NCBI GenBank assembly: GCA_029215795.1 | Contig: JARDYH010000004.1 | Coordinates: forward strand, 32,988,001 to 33,052,000 | Length of the DNA: 64,000 bases | Direction of reading: 5' to 3' | DNA from: Anniella stebbinsi | Taxonomy: Eukaryota > Chordata > Lepidosauria > Squamata > Anniellidae | Shown: positions 32,145 to 43,991 of the stretch, piece by piece | Numbering within the stretch: position 1 is the first letter of the stretch | Layout of the letters: each line of letters starts with the position of its first letter | Notes under the pieces: generated by a model | The model's input: only the letters and a program-made list of their open reading frames with translations | The model's database searches: none | Told to the model about the DNA's origin: nothing | Position numbers and translations under genes: made by a program

Positions 32145-32497
32145 AGGTCCCTCTACAAGGATTTGCTTTTGCGCCTGGTTAGGCGATTATGCGCATAATC
32201 GCTGAAGCGCATTTACGCCTAATCCCTCTGCACGAGAGGCGGCGAGAGGCGGCGAAGCGCATTAACAGATGTCCAAAATGCGCTTTACAAGTAGTTAATG
32301 CGCATAAGTGCTTATTCACACAGTCAAAATGCGCTTTAACGGACGGAGCAAAATAAAACTCGCGATTTAACGCGCATTCGATAATGCGCATAATCGGGGA
32401 GCTAACGCGCCTCTACGCCCGATTTGCGCTCCGTTCTTGTAGAGGTAATTTTTTTAATGCACCTTGAAAGAGCTTTAAATGCCTCTTGTAGAGGCAC
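32145..32497 (-). mobile_element. CpG-rich MITE, family B (copy B2)
   Basis: It is the reverse complement of 2302-2652, starting TCCCTCTACAAGGATTTGC and ending CTCTTGTAGAGGCACC. The interior keeps GCGATTATGCGCATAATCGC, a perfect 20-base palindrome, and repeated GCGCATT words. Divergence from B1 is modest and CpGs are kept. Confidence 0.75.
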
Positions 32498-35116
32498 CCC
32501 CAGAGTGCTTTGAAGACAGTGGGAAGCTTTGATTTGGATCCCACTGCACATATCAAAAGTGGATAATTCTTCAGGAAATGATAATGATTTTAAAATATAC
32601 CTGTATTTGCAAGCATTTTGTATTAGGCCTGTGAGAATGTTGTTATATGCTAACAACAACATTCTAGGTAATTCTTTCCTAAAGCTGGAAATGTGGAATC
32701 TGGAGAAACAATACCTTATCTGCTTCACATTGTCTGAATTTCACTGGGTGTTTAATTCTCCTGTCCATATGAGTTGTCACTTACCTACAATACCAGCCCT
32801 TTGTGAGGGAGGAGTTGATTCAGCAGTAAAGTATACCATGTATTAAAACTCTTTGTGATATGAATTAGCGTTCACTTTTCACTTTGCACATGCTCTTGTC
32901 AGTTGAAGTGATGGCAATATTGTATGCTTTTGATAGGGAGACGAAATTAATTAAAGAGAGAGAAGAAATGCACTTTCCCGGCTGAAATAGATTCCCCACA
33001 ATTTAATCTGGATCCCATAGGCAATCTTGTCTCCTTTCTGCTTGAATCAGTGCCAACCCTGCTTTCTGGCTGCACCCCTCAAAAGCATCTTTCCTTCAAA
33101 AATCACTTTATGAGGTAGTTTGCCAAATTTAGGGCCGTAGCCTGAGGAAGCAAATTACGCTCTTTTCTTCTTTGTTTAACTGGCTTTAACTCATGATAGA
33201 CATTGACTGTTAGTTTACAAGCATAATTGAAAATACTGCATGACCACAAGATAAGAAAAGATCTTAAGGATCTTTCAGACCATTAATTCTCCTATCAGAG
33301 TAGGATACTTTTCCTTCAGAAATCAGATAATAAAGCTTTGTCTTAGCTACGGCCAATTATTTCGTTTCACAAACTCTGCTGAGTATGCTCAATGAGCTTT
33401 CTGAGGTTAATATGTGAGAGCGGGTTTACTCAAAGATAATTGTCTTTACAGTTGCTGAATTGAATAAGGGTAACACAAGAGTGTTCTTTATGCTTTGGGA
33501 TATTCTGGGCTATGCTATAGCAACATGGTGTTATTATAAGAACAGTGCTATGTACTGGAGCAGAACATAACTGTGTAAATAGTTGCAATGGGTTTAAATT
33601 AAGATGCGAATGATACCGATAAAATAGGTTATTCGGAAAATGGATCACTCAGAATTGAAAACATAAAGGAAAGATATTTCTAGATCTGGTTAAAAAGCAT
33701 TTGGAGAAAATCCCATCATGGTATAAAGTGTGTTGACACATGTCCCCAATCACACATGACACCCAGCACACAAAAGTACATGTGTAACCAATGAATGCAT
33801 TTCAGCATTGATCTTAGGCTAATAAATGAGGTGCACCATGGGATTGTGTTTTACACTTAAACCAGGAGCATATTAGTTACTGAACATGGATGCAGACTTG
33901 AATCAGAGGTTTACTACACAATACACAATAGTGCCATAAAATACAGAACAGAGAAGATGGTTAGATTAACATTAGGGAATGTGTAGGGATTTGGCAGGCA
34001 GTATTGGAGGCCTAAATGCAATGGAACAAACTCAAAATATAAATGGCATGGGACGGAGCAACGTGATGGGAGATTGGAGAGATCACAGAGGAAAAGCTGG
34101 GAAATAAGAGAAAGAGAGAAATTAGATCGCTGATATGTTCCTATTTCATACATGAATGGATAGAAAATGGACGTTTGGAATGCTCAGGATCTCATTTCCA
34201 GAATCAGATAGTTGTCCTTCTGTGATGAGGAATGAGGGGTTAGCAACTTGCAAGAACTTTGCAGGTCCATTTAACCTGTGCAGGTTCTTAAGGCTTTTGT
34301 TGGACATCTTCAAGAAGAAGCACAAGGCTGTGTGTTCCTAGGTGCTCTGCAAGAATAGGCACAGATACAGGAATGGGAAACTGGGGAGGTGGCGGAATGG
34401 GAGAAGGGAAGCAGTGGAGAGCAAACAGCAGGTAGAAGGCTAAACAAAGACTCACCAAGTCTGCTCCATGCTTCCTGGAAGGAAGAATACATTTTTTAAA
34501 TTGGATGGGGAGCGAGGCCATTCCCAAAACAAAAGGAACAAAAAGAGATGTAGGATGCTGAACTCACTAGCCATCCGTGGAGATTTCTATGTGTGAAACA
34601 GTATAGGATTCTAGGTACTATCTGTAAAGATTGGGTAGAGGTTCCTATCCTCAATTGCTGTAAACTCCAGTAGTGGTGGCAGTTCATGAGTGGAGCATTT
34701 TTCCTGCTGGGGCTCTGGGATGACCAATTCACAGTCTACTTTAGATAGCTTGATAAGAATAGTGATTCTTCAATAAGATAGACATTTGCAGTTTCCAGAC
34801 TTTGCAGTCCTTACATACAAGGGTTGCTGCTGGTGATTTAAGTAGGTTAGAGGGAAGCAGGTGCAAATGACATATTTCTTGCCTTGGCTTGATCCTATGT
34901 TCCTGCTTAGCCAACGTCCTGGTTCAAAACTGAGATTCTTGAATCAAGGGGTGCGAGTCATGCTGTACTGAATTCGTTAGTAAGCAGAAATACGGACTTC
35001 ACAGAGTTCTAAAATGCTGCTAAGAATCCTGTGTAGCCTAACATAGTGAGTAGATTGTAGCAGGCTTTAGCTGGCAAGAGCAGGTCTCATTCCCTGGATG
35101 GGCCTCTCATAGAGTC
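32498..35116. other. No gene or recognised repeat
   Basis: About 2.6 kb of sequence with no repeat family I recognise. Frames up to about 108 codons on either strand lack domains. It may be ancient host intergenic or intronic DNA. Confidence 0.45.
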
Positions 35117-36172
35117 TGTTGTGACGCAAGCTCACCCCCAGGCTTCTGCTCACGAACTTTAAGCAAACTGACATGCTCCAAAACAGTGAGACTTCTTGTA
35201 CTGTAAAATCACATGGAATTCAAGGCATAATGGTTTCATTTCTGCATACACACACTTGAAGCTGAAGACAGACCAGATAGCTTTCAGGTACAACGGCTTA
35301 ATGCGAACAGCAACTCATTCAGGGGGAGACATTTAGAGTTAGCCCCCGTCCCTTGAGGTCAGGAGTGGCCACACACACTGACTCATCAGGAACACGGGCA
35401 ACACTCAAAGGAGAAATCCCAGCACAGAAGTGCATGAGGTCTGACAGTAGACAAGGTCATCTTGCACCAAACCAAACTCAGCCTGTCAGGGAACACTGAG
35501 CTGATCACGTAAGCAAGATGTCAGGGGACAAACCTCTTTGACCTAGGAAGCCTTCCCTGCTCGTAGCTTTGGCTCTGAGGAAGGTTCTCTCGCAGGTCAC
35601 ACACACAATTCCAGAACAGCAACGATCAGCCTCTGAGTTCCCCTGTGCCTGTACTTTGGCTCCATGCAGGGAAAAACAGGCTATAGAACACGAATCCAGA
35701 ACAGTAATCTGCAAGTCCAAATCTATGAAAAGCCACAGAGCACTTTTCATGGCATAGTTCTTAGAAATTCCAAGTCCAAATAACAACAGAACATGTACAG
35801 AGTGCATCCAACATCTCCAAACCAGATAGAATCCCAAACATGAGTTTCTTGGCAAGCGTAGAACAGATGAATAGGCAAACAGTCGGACAGATGATTTCTA
35901 GCAAAGAACCTCCCTTTTGCTCGTAACTATATAGGATGGAGGCTGGATAATTCTAAGCCACTTTGACAGACAGGGCTTCAGACCTGTAATCCAAACTCAT
36001 GTGCCAACAGGGCGGCATGGTTCAACCTCCTCTTGATGACGACACTATGTGAGAGACCGCTTGCAAGATAGCCCCCCACCTTTCAAAACATACTTTTGTT
36101 CCCAAGGAACATTCAAGGCCTCGGCCAGCAGCTACAGATAAGCACAGAACAGAGCCAGACTTTCTCACAACA
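35117..36172 (-). mobile_element. Possible long solo LTR or TIR element
   Basis: The ends are TGTTGTGACGC and CTCACAACA, a short inverted pair starting TG and ending CA as in LTRs. On the minus strand CTATATAG near 35927 would be a TATA-like box about 240 bases in. The end words resemble those of the element at 13741-20005. The flanks GAGTC and ATTGC do not match, no polyadenylation signal is clear and there is no adjacent retroviral gene, so this is tentative. Confidence 0.3.
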
Positions 36173-36192
36173 ATTGCCAAGCTATCAACTTA

Positions 36193-36220
36193 CAATTCAC
36201 TAGGCCAGCCTAGTGAATTG
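36193..36220. repeat. 28-bp near-perfect palindrome
   Basis: CAATTCACTAGGC and GCCTAGTGAATTG are exact inverted copies of 13 bases around a 2-base centre. It lies 20 bases after the candidate LTR end. Confidence 0.85.
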
Positions 36221-36730
36221 TTTATGAAGCACCTGACATCCGACAGAGTCTTATCTTGGGATGAGCTGAGAGGTTTTCACTCCTAACCAGGCCAATGATT
36301 TTCCCAGCTTAGATGTTTTGGGAATCTGTGAGAGGGAGCCCCCCTGCTTCTTCTGAGAGAGGGGAGGGATGTAGCCTGTCAGCTCCTGAGAGAGAGGCAG
36401 GCACCCAACAGGAAAGCCTATAAGATCAAAGGCACAACTTCATGCTTTGGTTTCGCTCCAGGAGGAACAGCGCAACAGGCCTGGAGAATCTGCTTTGGCT
36501 CAAAGGGACGGCTTCTGTCTATTATGGGGCCCCTGATAGACACCCAGCTATGAGAGCTTAATTAACTGGAAGGAAGTGCTAACTTTCTTTGCCTGTATAT
36601 ATTCTGTGTCCATTTTCCATCAATAAACTGTCATCTTTTTGCACAAGTAGCTTGTTTTCATCTGGATAACCTAAAGAACCTGATTGATGACTTGGACCTG
36701 GCAGGACCAGATCCCCAACTCAATACACAT
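36221..36730 (+). mobile_element. LTR-like sequence
   Basis: CCTATAAG at 36417-36424 and AATAAA at 36622-36627 are placed about 200 bases apart on the plus strand, followed by a T/G-rich stretch, which resembles the U3-R-U5 order of an LTR. Limits, duplication and internal genes are not seen. Confidence 0.3.
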
Positions 36731-37119
36731 GCCTCAAAAATAGCAATGCAACTGATCTCCTAAGAAGCAAAGGACAAGGTAAATATGTACTTCAGTTATC
36801 CAGTTCCCAAAAATCCTTGTTGTGAAGATTATTTTAAGATGGTTGCAGACTCTGGACTCTGGAGCAGCTCTGGCACAAAGGCATGCATTCTAACCAAGTC
36901 CTAAGAAAAATAGAGGAGGAAAGGAGGAAGTGAGACCAAAACACCCAGTCTTTCCCCCTTTTAAAGCCTAAGCCTTCAGGACTGGGTAGTACAACCTCCT
37001 CTCCACATATCAATCAACATCTTACATAATGACAAGAGCCAGAAGTTGTAAAAAAAAAAAAAAGTCATTCAGGGAAGCTTCCATGCTCTATGTTAACAGA
37101 CAATTTGAATTTCAATATT
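36731..37119. other. No gene seen
   Basis: Unrecognised; an A13 run at about 37051-37063. Confidence 0.4.
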
Positions 37120-38145
37120 TAACCATAATGGATGTGCAATCCTGTTAATTCTGCCTGACCTTTCATCAGCTTTTGATACTATCGACAATGGTATCCTCCT
37201 GAATTGATTCCACAGGATGGGTATTAAAGGCACTGCATTACCATGGTTCTAGTCCTACCTGTGGGGCTGATTTCAGAGAGTAACATTGGGTGATCATACC
37301 CTGGTCCATTGGCAATTGAGCTATAGGGTTCCACAAGGTACCATATTGTCCCCAATGTTGTTCAACATCTATATGAAGCTGCTGGGAGTGGTCATTAGGG
37401 GATTTGGAGCCAAGTGCCATCAGTATGCTGATGACATGCAACTCCAACTCCCTGTGACATCTGAATCAGGTGAGGATGTGAAAATCCTAGGTCAGTGGCT
37501 AGAATCACTAATGGGCTGGATGAGGGCCAATAAACTGAAGCTGAATCCTGGCAAGACTGAAGCCTGTGGGTGAGAGGTTCCTGAGTCCCGGAGATAGGCT
37601 CATTGCCTGTTCTGGATGCGGCCACACTTCCCTTGAAAGATCCGGTTGTAATCTCTGAGTGTTCCTAAATTCATCACTGTCACTGGAGGCCCAAGTGGCC
37701 GTGATGACTTGGAGTGCCTTTTACCATCTTTGGCTGGTTTGCCAGCTATGGCCTTTCCTAGGCAGGGTTAACTTGCCCATGGTTGTACAGGCCTTAGTAA
37801 CCTCAAGACTGGATTACTGCAATGTGCTCTATGTGGGGCTGCCTTTAAAGCTGCCCCCCCCTTTCTATGGAACTCCCTGTCTCTGAAAGTCAGGCAGGTG
37901 TCAACATTGGGCTGTTTCAGGCAGCTCCTGAAAACTTCTTTATTTCAGGAAGCCTTCCTTGACTGACCAGCCATGGTTTTTATCTGAATGCTGTTTCTTT
38001 AAAAAAGAAAGAAAGAAAAAAACCTAGTATTTTTTAACATGGTGTTTTATTCTTTTGTCCTAATTTGTATCTTTTATTGTTCACCATTCCAAAATCTGTC
38101 TGGGTGTGGAGCAGTATAAAAATGTTGGAAATAAAATAAACCATT
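37120..38145 (+). pseudogene. L2-type LINE ORF2 remnant with 3' tail
   Basis: Reverse transcriptase pieces are in more than one frame. A degenerate motif A, with AFDT followed by ID, lies near 37165-37185. An open stretch at 37286-37573 has YRVPQGTILSPMLFNIYM, YADDMQLQL and a KLKLNPGKTEA phrase. Another at 37659-37886 has VVQALVTSRLDYCNVLYVGL. The non-coding end reads TAAAAATGTTGGAAATAAAA near 38120-38140. In L2 elements this protein copies the element's RNA at the target. The copy is 5'-truncated and broken by frameshifts and a deletion after YVGLP, and is not active. Confidence 0.85.
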
Positions 38146-38200
38146 ATGGAGCATTTCAACCTGATATCTTTCCCAGCAGATAAACTGGGGACTCCAGTAG
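38146..38200. other. No gene seen
   Basis: Short unrecognised spacer. Confidence 0.4.
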
Positions 38201-38326
38201 TGCAGTCTTTCCCAGCCTGGTGCCAGATGTTTTGGGCCTCAGCTCCAGCCAGCATGGACAATAGTCAGGAATGTTGGGGGTTGTAGTCCTGAATGTCTGG
38301 AGGGCAGCAGGTTGTGGAAGTCTGCC
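38201..38326. mobile_element. Palindromic MITE (AGTTGTAGTCC type)
   Basis: TTTCCCAGCCTGGTGCCAGA at the left pairs with TCTGGAGGGCAGCAGGTTGT at the right around CAGCATGGACAATAGTCAGG and GGGGGTTGTAGTCCTGAA. Fragments of the same family are at 10931-10985, 11139-11205 and 12247-12340. Confidence 0.7.
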
Positions 38327-38491
38327 CTGAAGTCAAATTGGACACTTAATAAGGGATTACATGAGAGGAGGGACAGAAAAATTTGCAATCTAAGCAAAAA
38401 ACAAACAAAGGAATATATATAAGAAATAGAAGTAGTATTGCCATTAAAGAAAGAAAAGAAAAGAAGCTAGTTATAACAAACCAGCTAATAT
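38327..38491. other. No gene; A/G-rich spacer
   Basis: Includes an AAAGAAAAGAAAAG patch at about 38447-38466. Confidence 0.4.
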
Positions 38492-39352
38492 GGGCATCTT
38501 TACATTAAGGGGAAATTGGGTTGCTTACCCGGGGCATTCGTGATTCCTACTTTTTGGCATGATTGTTATGGTCTGCATTACATGGACGGAGAGGAGCAAC
38601 CACATGGCTTGATGTGACTATTTCCCCTCTAAGAGTGTTCTGTTCACTTCCATTTACACCCCCCCGATAGTACCACTTTAAATGTAGTTCTTTTCATGAC
38701 AGAATTTTCAACAGATGCCACGGAAGATGACTCCATCATTCACAATATTGTTTAAAAGACCTGCAAACTTTCATAAGTCACCAATCACGAGCATGCAATA
38801 AATCACTCATTTAAAGGAGCCCTATAGTTTCAGTTCATTGCAGAATCTTGGATTCAATCCATCAGAGAAAGACAGATCTTGTGGGAAGTGGGATAGTGGC
38901 AATGATGTGGGAACTTCCCATGTGATCTACTTGTCTCACATCATTCAGTTATTCATCAGTCCTGAGTCACATTTGTTCTAAACCATGTATGAGTCACATA
39001 GGCCATATGTGTATGCTGTCTTTGACCTCCATCAGATGAGTGTTTTGTTGCACGCTCATTACTGGGCACTCACAGAGTTTTGCAGGTTCCTCTCACGATG
39101 TCGTCTGCCTCCTGTGCGCCTCCTGCCCCTTTTAGCCTTCTTCACGCCACAAAAAAACACCCCAGGAAGTCCGACTTATTTTAAAGACGAAAGTTGCCAC
39201 TATTTCCTGCTGTCTGCAGGAGAAGCAGTGTGATTAAAACAGCCCACTGAATGGACTATGAGCACGTTCAAAGAGGAAGTAATGAGGGACAAACACGTGG
39301 GCGGAGAAGCAACGGTAAGGAAATGTGACTCCCCCCTGTGTGATGATGCTCT
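38492..39352 (+). mobile_element. hAT-like family A, most complete copy (A3)
   Basis: It starts GGGCATCTTTACATTAAGGG and ends TGTGTGATGATGCTCT, an imperfect inverted pair. Interior phrases are shared with A1, A2, A4, A5 and A6 (GCATGATTGTTATGGTCTGC, TCACGAGCATGCAATAAATC, CACAAAAAAACACCCC, AGGAAGTAATGAGGGACAAA). No open frame resembles a transposase, so it is a non-autonomous derivative of 861 bp. Flanks GCTAATAT and TTGTGTGC do not match. Confidence 0.7.
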
Positions 39353-41010
39353 TTGTGTGCCTATATGCTCAGAAGGAGGCCCTGAATTATAAGCACCTCA
39401 CGGGGGTATAAAAGAGGAAATCATTTGCAGACTGGCATTTTGGCATGGAATCCAGGTTCATTCACAAGGTCAACGTAGACAGTGACTAGTTCCTCAGTTG
39501 AATCTTGCAATTGACAGAAAAAGGCAATAGACAAAAGGTAGAATCTTCCCAGGAATGTAATTTTACCTGCTGAAATTTCTTCTTATTATGATGCTGATCA
39601 TCTTCTGTCCTACTTTGAACAGAGCAGGGCATTAGGGAATGAAGCAACATGAATGGACATCACTAGTATAATCCTGTGAGAAATTAATTAGTCAGTGTTT
39701 GTAATTCACTCAGTGCTGTTCTGATGAAAGATGCCAAGAAAGAGTAAAATATGTTTATTATTATTATTATAAGAAATATCGCACATGGAAAATATTGTGT
39801 ATATAGATGAGTGATTTACATCGATTTACATATAATTTGTTCCTCACTTATTTAGCGATAAAGGCTGTGTAAACTAAGATTTAAAAATCACTTTACATAA
39901 TATCTGTAAACTAAAGCCAGCAAAGTTATGCACCAAGAATAATTTATCCAACAATTTTTCATCCCTTTTGTGTTCATGATTTATCTATGAAAAGACTTAC
40001 AGCTTCATGAATTTATCCATTATTCACAGAGATTTGATAATACTTTGGACAAACTCCTGAATTGGTGTGCATGAGTTTAGCTCCAGTGATAGCTAAGGAA
40101 CTGTAGTGACCTACATCCATTGAGGATTAGCCTCATTGTGCAAACACATTTCTGGTTTGTTTACTGATTTTTCATCAGATATGTCAATAGATGGAAGTTA
40201 TATTTGGTATCATTTGTATTCTGTTTTGCTCTTCAATGAGTATAAAAATGAGGATGGAAACACTGCATATTCAAGATTACTCCACACAATGTATTTTAAC
40301 CACCTATTTGTTTACTAGTCAGGAGGGTAAAAGAATAGACATATACGCTGAAATGGTTTCAACAAGCAAATTCTGCTGTTTCAACTTTTTGTGCTACAAA
40401 AATATTTGTCAATAGAAATCTCTTTTGACTGCAGGGCAAGATCTAAGGGTCACAGAAAGATGCCCAGATTTTATCCAATCTATTTTGTTGCTTGAATCCA
40501 GACTTCTGGTTTGAACTGTTCTCTGCTAAAATATATAATGTGCTCATTATAAAGCATCATTATTCCAATTGCCCTCTGATGGAAGCCAATGAGGCAGCTC
40601 TTATGGGAAAAACAACCTGAATTTGCTTCTGAAGAGAATAAGTCCATTAAGGCTGCAAAGTGACATTACTGAGCTGCATATCTGTACTTTGCAATTTTCC
40701 TACCCAACAAAATACAGTATCCTTTGTTAGCTATAGATACGGAAGCTCCCTAAATAGCTAATGATCTGCCTGTCTCCACAATCCATCCAATTATTTGAGG
40801 GCATAAAGTTTTGCAATAAATAAATACCATTGGTTTTAATAGCATGAGGCAGCACAATTTATCCAGAAGAATCTCAAAGTCCTTTTACACCATTTTAAGA
40901 TTGTTTCTTTGTTGGGGTACCATGGAGTTTCACATCCTTGTGTAACAGAAATCAGTAAAACCAAAGAAACTGAGAGATCAAGCATCTCATTTGTAATTGA
41001 ACAGGAAGAC
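39353..41010. other. No gene; short TTA repeat
   Basis: A (TTA)4-5 tract at about 39753-39770. No coding pattern or recognised repeat. Confidence 0.45.
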
Positions 41011-41166
41011 TTAGAGCCTATCTACACTACTGGTTTAAAACGGGTTAAAATGGTTTAAAATGGTTTATATCAGTAGTGACAATTGTTGGGGCCGAGGACA
41101 CACTCCATATACAGTTTTCAAACTGTTTTCAAAGTGTTTTATCCTGCTTGTGTAGATAGGCTCTTA
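41011..41166 (+). mobile_element. MITE, family C (copy C2)
   Basis: Ends TTAGAGCCTATCTACACTAC and TGTGTAGATAGGCTCTTAG are exact inverted partners over about 15 bases. A TTTAAAATGG word is repeated in the left half. Middle: GTAGTGACAATTGTTGGGGC and ACACACTCCATATACAG, as in copies C3 and C4. Confidence 0.8.
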
Positions 41167-42041
41167 GAATGGACACAACCATTGAATAGCAGCTCTCTCC
41201 TTCCATGCCTGAACTAATTGTTAGTGTGAAGTGCACTGCAGAACACAGTTTGGAAGGGATGTTATCTAATGAGCAAGAGATTAGAAAACTCTCTAAATTC
41301 TTTCCTCAGGACTAACTGAACCTTCATTAGAACCTGGTGGGTCCAAGCTGGCTGGTTCTCAGTTTCAAGAGTAAGTGTTTATGGATCCAAATGGTCAGAA
41401 GCTGATGACATGGTCTAGAATGGGAGGACAAGGCAAGAGGAGAGTGTTTTAGCACTTTTTCTCCAACAGGGGACCCAAGTCCAAACACATTCTTATATGT
41501 GGTCAGCAGGACCCTATTGGCTTTGCAAGTCATCTGATTCCTCTGGACTTTATGTTGCAGTCTCTTTTCCATTATCAGGGAGGGATGCTGTGGAGTAACA
41601 AAGCTCAAGCCAGAGAAGTCCCTCTATTTGTAAGCTAACCTGGTAGTGCAGAGAGTAAGGTATCTCTAGGCCCTGCTGCTAGACTTCCTGGTTTGAGCCT
41701 TAGATACAGAAACCAAGCTAAATTTTCTTCTTGAGCATAGGGTTAGTCAGGCCATTGACAGACAAGAGGTGATCACCAATCATGTCTGCATCATGTGGAG
41801 ACAGACGTGTGTCCTCAAAAGATTTAGTTAGAAGGCAGTTCAGAAATGATTGATATGGCACTACTAGGATAGGATTTGAGGGGACTGGCTTTGATGGAAT
41901 TAGAGCAGGATAGAAGTGCAGAGCTGGTACTGGTCCCAGTTCATGGATGGGCCACTTAACCTCTTCAACCATGTTGCCTGATGGGGTAAAGAGGACTATT
42001 TCCTGGAAGCTTTGTCCTATCTGTGCCTCTTTCAGGTCTTT
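41167..42041. other. No gene seen
   Basis: Overlapping minus-strand frames of 93 and 111 codons show no domain; no repeat recognised. Confidence 0.4.
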
Positions 42042-42185
42042 GGCCCTTTCCACACCAGGCAGTTTGCCTGGGATGGACCCCGGCTGTTCCCTGTGCTCTG
42101 ATGGTGTGTATTAGGTACTTCCGGGATCTCCCTCCCTCTACACCCAGGAGCTATCCCAGGCAAAACACCTGGTGTGGAAAGGGCT
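42042..42185. mobile_element. Palindromic MITE (CCCTTTCCACACCAGG type)
   Basis: GGCCCTTTCCACACCAGGCA at the left pairs with CACCTGGTGTGGAAAGGGC at the right, and TTTGCCTGGGAT with ATCCCAGGCAAA further in. Length 144 bp. No target duplication is obvious. Confidence 0.75.
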
Positions 42186-42485
42186 TTTGTCTCCCCTGTT
42201 CTGGGGCATTCCTCTTTCTTTCATTGGATGTAATTTTGTGCTCCATCCTTCCATCTGGCCCATTCTTCACCTTCCTGGCATCAACCCCCAATTCCTGGCA
42301 CCAACTCACCCAATGGCTGACAGTCATGGCCAAGCTGCTCACATTGTTCATTGTCACCCCAGCCAGCACCCCCATTCCAGTGTCATAGCAAAATATCTTA
42401 CAGCCTGTTTGCAAAAAGGCAATCTTGGAAAGTTCTGCTTCCATACCTACCTCTTGCCACAGTACGTATACTCACTGCTGATATA
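42186..42485. other. No gene seen
   Basis: Overlapping frames on both strands have no domain. Confidence 0.4.
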
Positions 42486-42590
42486 GAATCATAGACTCAT
42501 AGAATGGTAGAGTTGGAAGGGGCCTATAAGGCCATCGAGTCCAATCCCCTGCTCAATGCAGGAATCTACCTTAAAGTATCCTAGACTATA
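42486..42590 (-). mobile_element. CR1-type LINE 3' end fragment
   Basis: AATCATAGACTCATAGAATG, GTAGAGTTGGAAGGGGCC and CATCGAGTCCAATCCCCTGC match the reverse-strand CR1 3' end seen at 20868, including the repeated ATAGA words typical of that terminus. Confidence 0.75.
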
Positions 42591-43790
42591 ATCATCATCA
42601 TCATCATCATCATCATAATTTATTTCTTACCCGCCTCTCCGTTTGGATCGAGGCGGGGAACAACAATATGATAAAATACACAAAAATGATCAAAACATGA
42701 CACACATTATTAAAACTGCATTAAAACATCCTAAAAACATCCTAAAAAACATCCTATAAACATCCTAAAATTCCACTGGATATGCCTGCCGGAAGAGAAC
42801 AGTCTTTATAGCTTTCTTAAATTCTAAAAGACTGTTAAGTTGACGAGTCTCCTCCGGCAGTCATTCCACAGTCTGGGAGCGGCAGGAGAGAAGGTCCTCT
42901 GGGTAATGGTTGTCAGTCTAGTCTTGGCCAACTGTAGTAAGTTCTTCCCAGAGGACCTGAGCGTATGGGGCGGATTGTATGGGAGAAGGTGATCCCTCAG
43001 GTAACCTGGACCCAAACCATGTAGGGCTTTAAAGATAACGATCAACACTTTATACTTCGCCTGGAAACTAATTGGCAGCCAGTGGAGCGATTTTAAAACT
43101 GGCGTAATATGGTCACCCCTAGGTGTACCGGTGACCAACCTGGCTGCCATATTTTGAATAAGTTGAAGTTTCCAGATTAGGCACAGAGGTAGCCCTATGT
43201 ACAGTGCATTGCAAAAGTTGAGCCTCGAAGTTACCAGCGCTTGCACTACCGTCTTTAGGTCTTCCAACTCTAGGAAGGGGTGCAGCTGGCGTATCAGCTG
43301 AAGCTGATAGTAGGCACTCCTGGCCGTCGCATCTATCTGGGCTATCATTTGGAGCGACGGATCCAGGAGCACACCCAAGCTGCGGACACAGCCTTTCAGG
43401 GGGAGTGTAACCCCATCCATAACTGGTTGACACACCTCCAAACCCAGGTTGCGGCCTTTGACAGCAAGCACCTCCGTCTTGTCTGGATTCAGCTTCAGTT
43501 TGTTTTTCCTCATCCAGCCCATTACCGCCTCCAAGCATTCATTCAGACGAGACACACTATCCTTAGCTGACGCTGTTATCGAAGGCATAGAGAAATATAT
43601 TTGGGTGTCATCAGCATACTGATAGCACCCTGCCCCATGCCTCCGGATGATCTCTCCCAGCGGTTTCATATAAATGTTAAACAGCATTGGGGAAAGGATG
43701 GCACCTTGCGGTACACCACACAGCAGCTCTTTCTTTGCGGAGCAGCTATCCCCAGGCATCACCATCTGGAACCTGCCCGCGAGTCAAGAG
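42591..43790 (-). mobile_element. 5'-truncated L2-type LINE
   Basis: Minus-strand element. Its 3' end is an (ATG)n-type microsatellite (42590-42616 on the plus strand as ATC), preceded by a tail with the complement of GAGGCGGGGAACAACAATAT. Microsatellite tails are usual for L2. It contains the long reverse transcriptase frame at 42824-43765. It is cut off just upstream of the VPQG motif. Confidence 0.85.
42824..43765 (-). CDS. L2-type reverse transcriptase, C-terminal 313 codons
   Basis: An uninterrupted 313-codon frame. Residues 17-32 hold GVPQGAILSPMLFNIY; 49-55 hold QYADDTQ with the two catalytic Asp; 86-93 hold KLKLNPDK; 170-187 hold TVVQALVTSRLNFCNALY; 210-240 hold AARLVTGTPR and HWLPI; the end has FSPAAPRLWND, the typical C-terminus of the L2/CR1 group. 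Motif A and the endonuclease domain are missing through 5' truncation, so it cannot act. The Met at 43765 is internal to the ancestral protein. The open length suggests a fairly young copy. A 139-codon overlapping frame on the same strand is a shadow. Confidence 0.88.
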   Translation of the reverse strand: MVMPGDSCSAKKELLCGVPQGAILSPMLFNIYMKPLGEIIRRHGAGCYQYADDTQIYFSMPSITASAKDSVSRLNECLEAVMGWMRKNKLKLNPDKTEVLAVKGRNLGLEVCQPVMDGVTLPLKGCVRSLGVLLDPSLQMIAQIDATARSAYYQLQLIRQLHPFLELEDLKTVVQALVTSRLNFCNALYIGLPLCLIWKLQLIQNMAARLVTGTPRGDHITPVLKSLHWLPISFQAKYKVLIVIFKALHGLGPGYLRDHLLPYNPPHTLRSSGKNLLQLAKTRLTTITQRTFSPAAPRLWNDCRRRLVNLTVF

Positions 43791-43957
43791 TGTGTGTGGT
43801 GTGCTGAAAGTTCCTGCTTCAATTCAGTAATATATTATCTGGATGGGCTTAGACAAACAATATGTTCTGTGGCCCCTTTCCTATCCATATATAAAATGGG
43901 ATGGCTATATTGGTTTACATTACAGCATTGTTATAAGAATTATTGGGATATACATAC

Positions 43958-43991
<34 letters not shown>

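Noticed and set aside
41718..42053. 111-codon minus-strand frame
   Set aside because: No domain; runs into a MITE at one end.
43119..43538. 139-codon frame overlapping the L2 reverse transcriptase
   Set aside because: Shadow frame of the real reverse transcriptase frame on the same strand.
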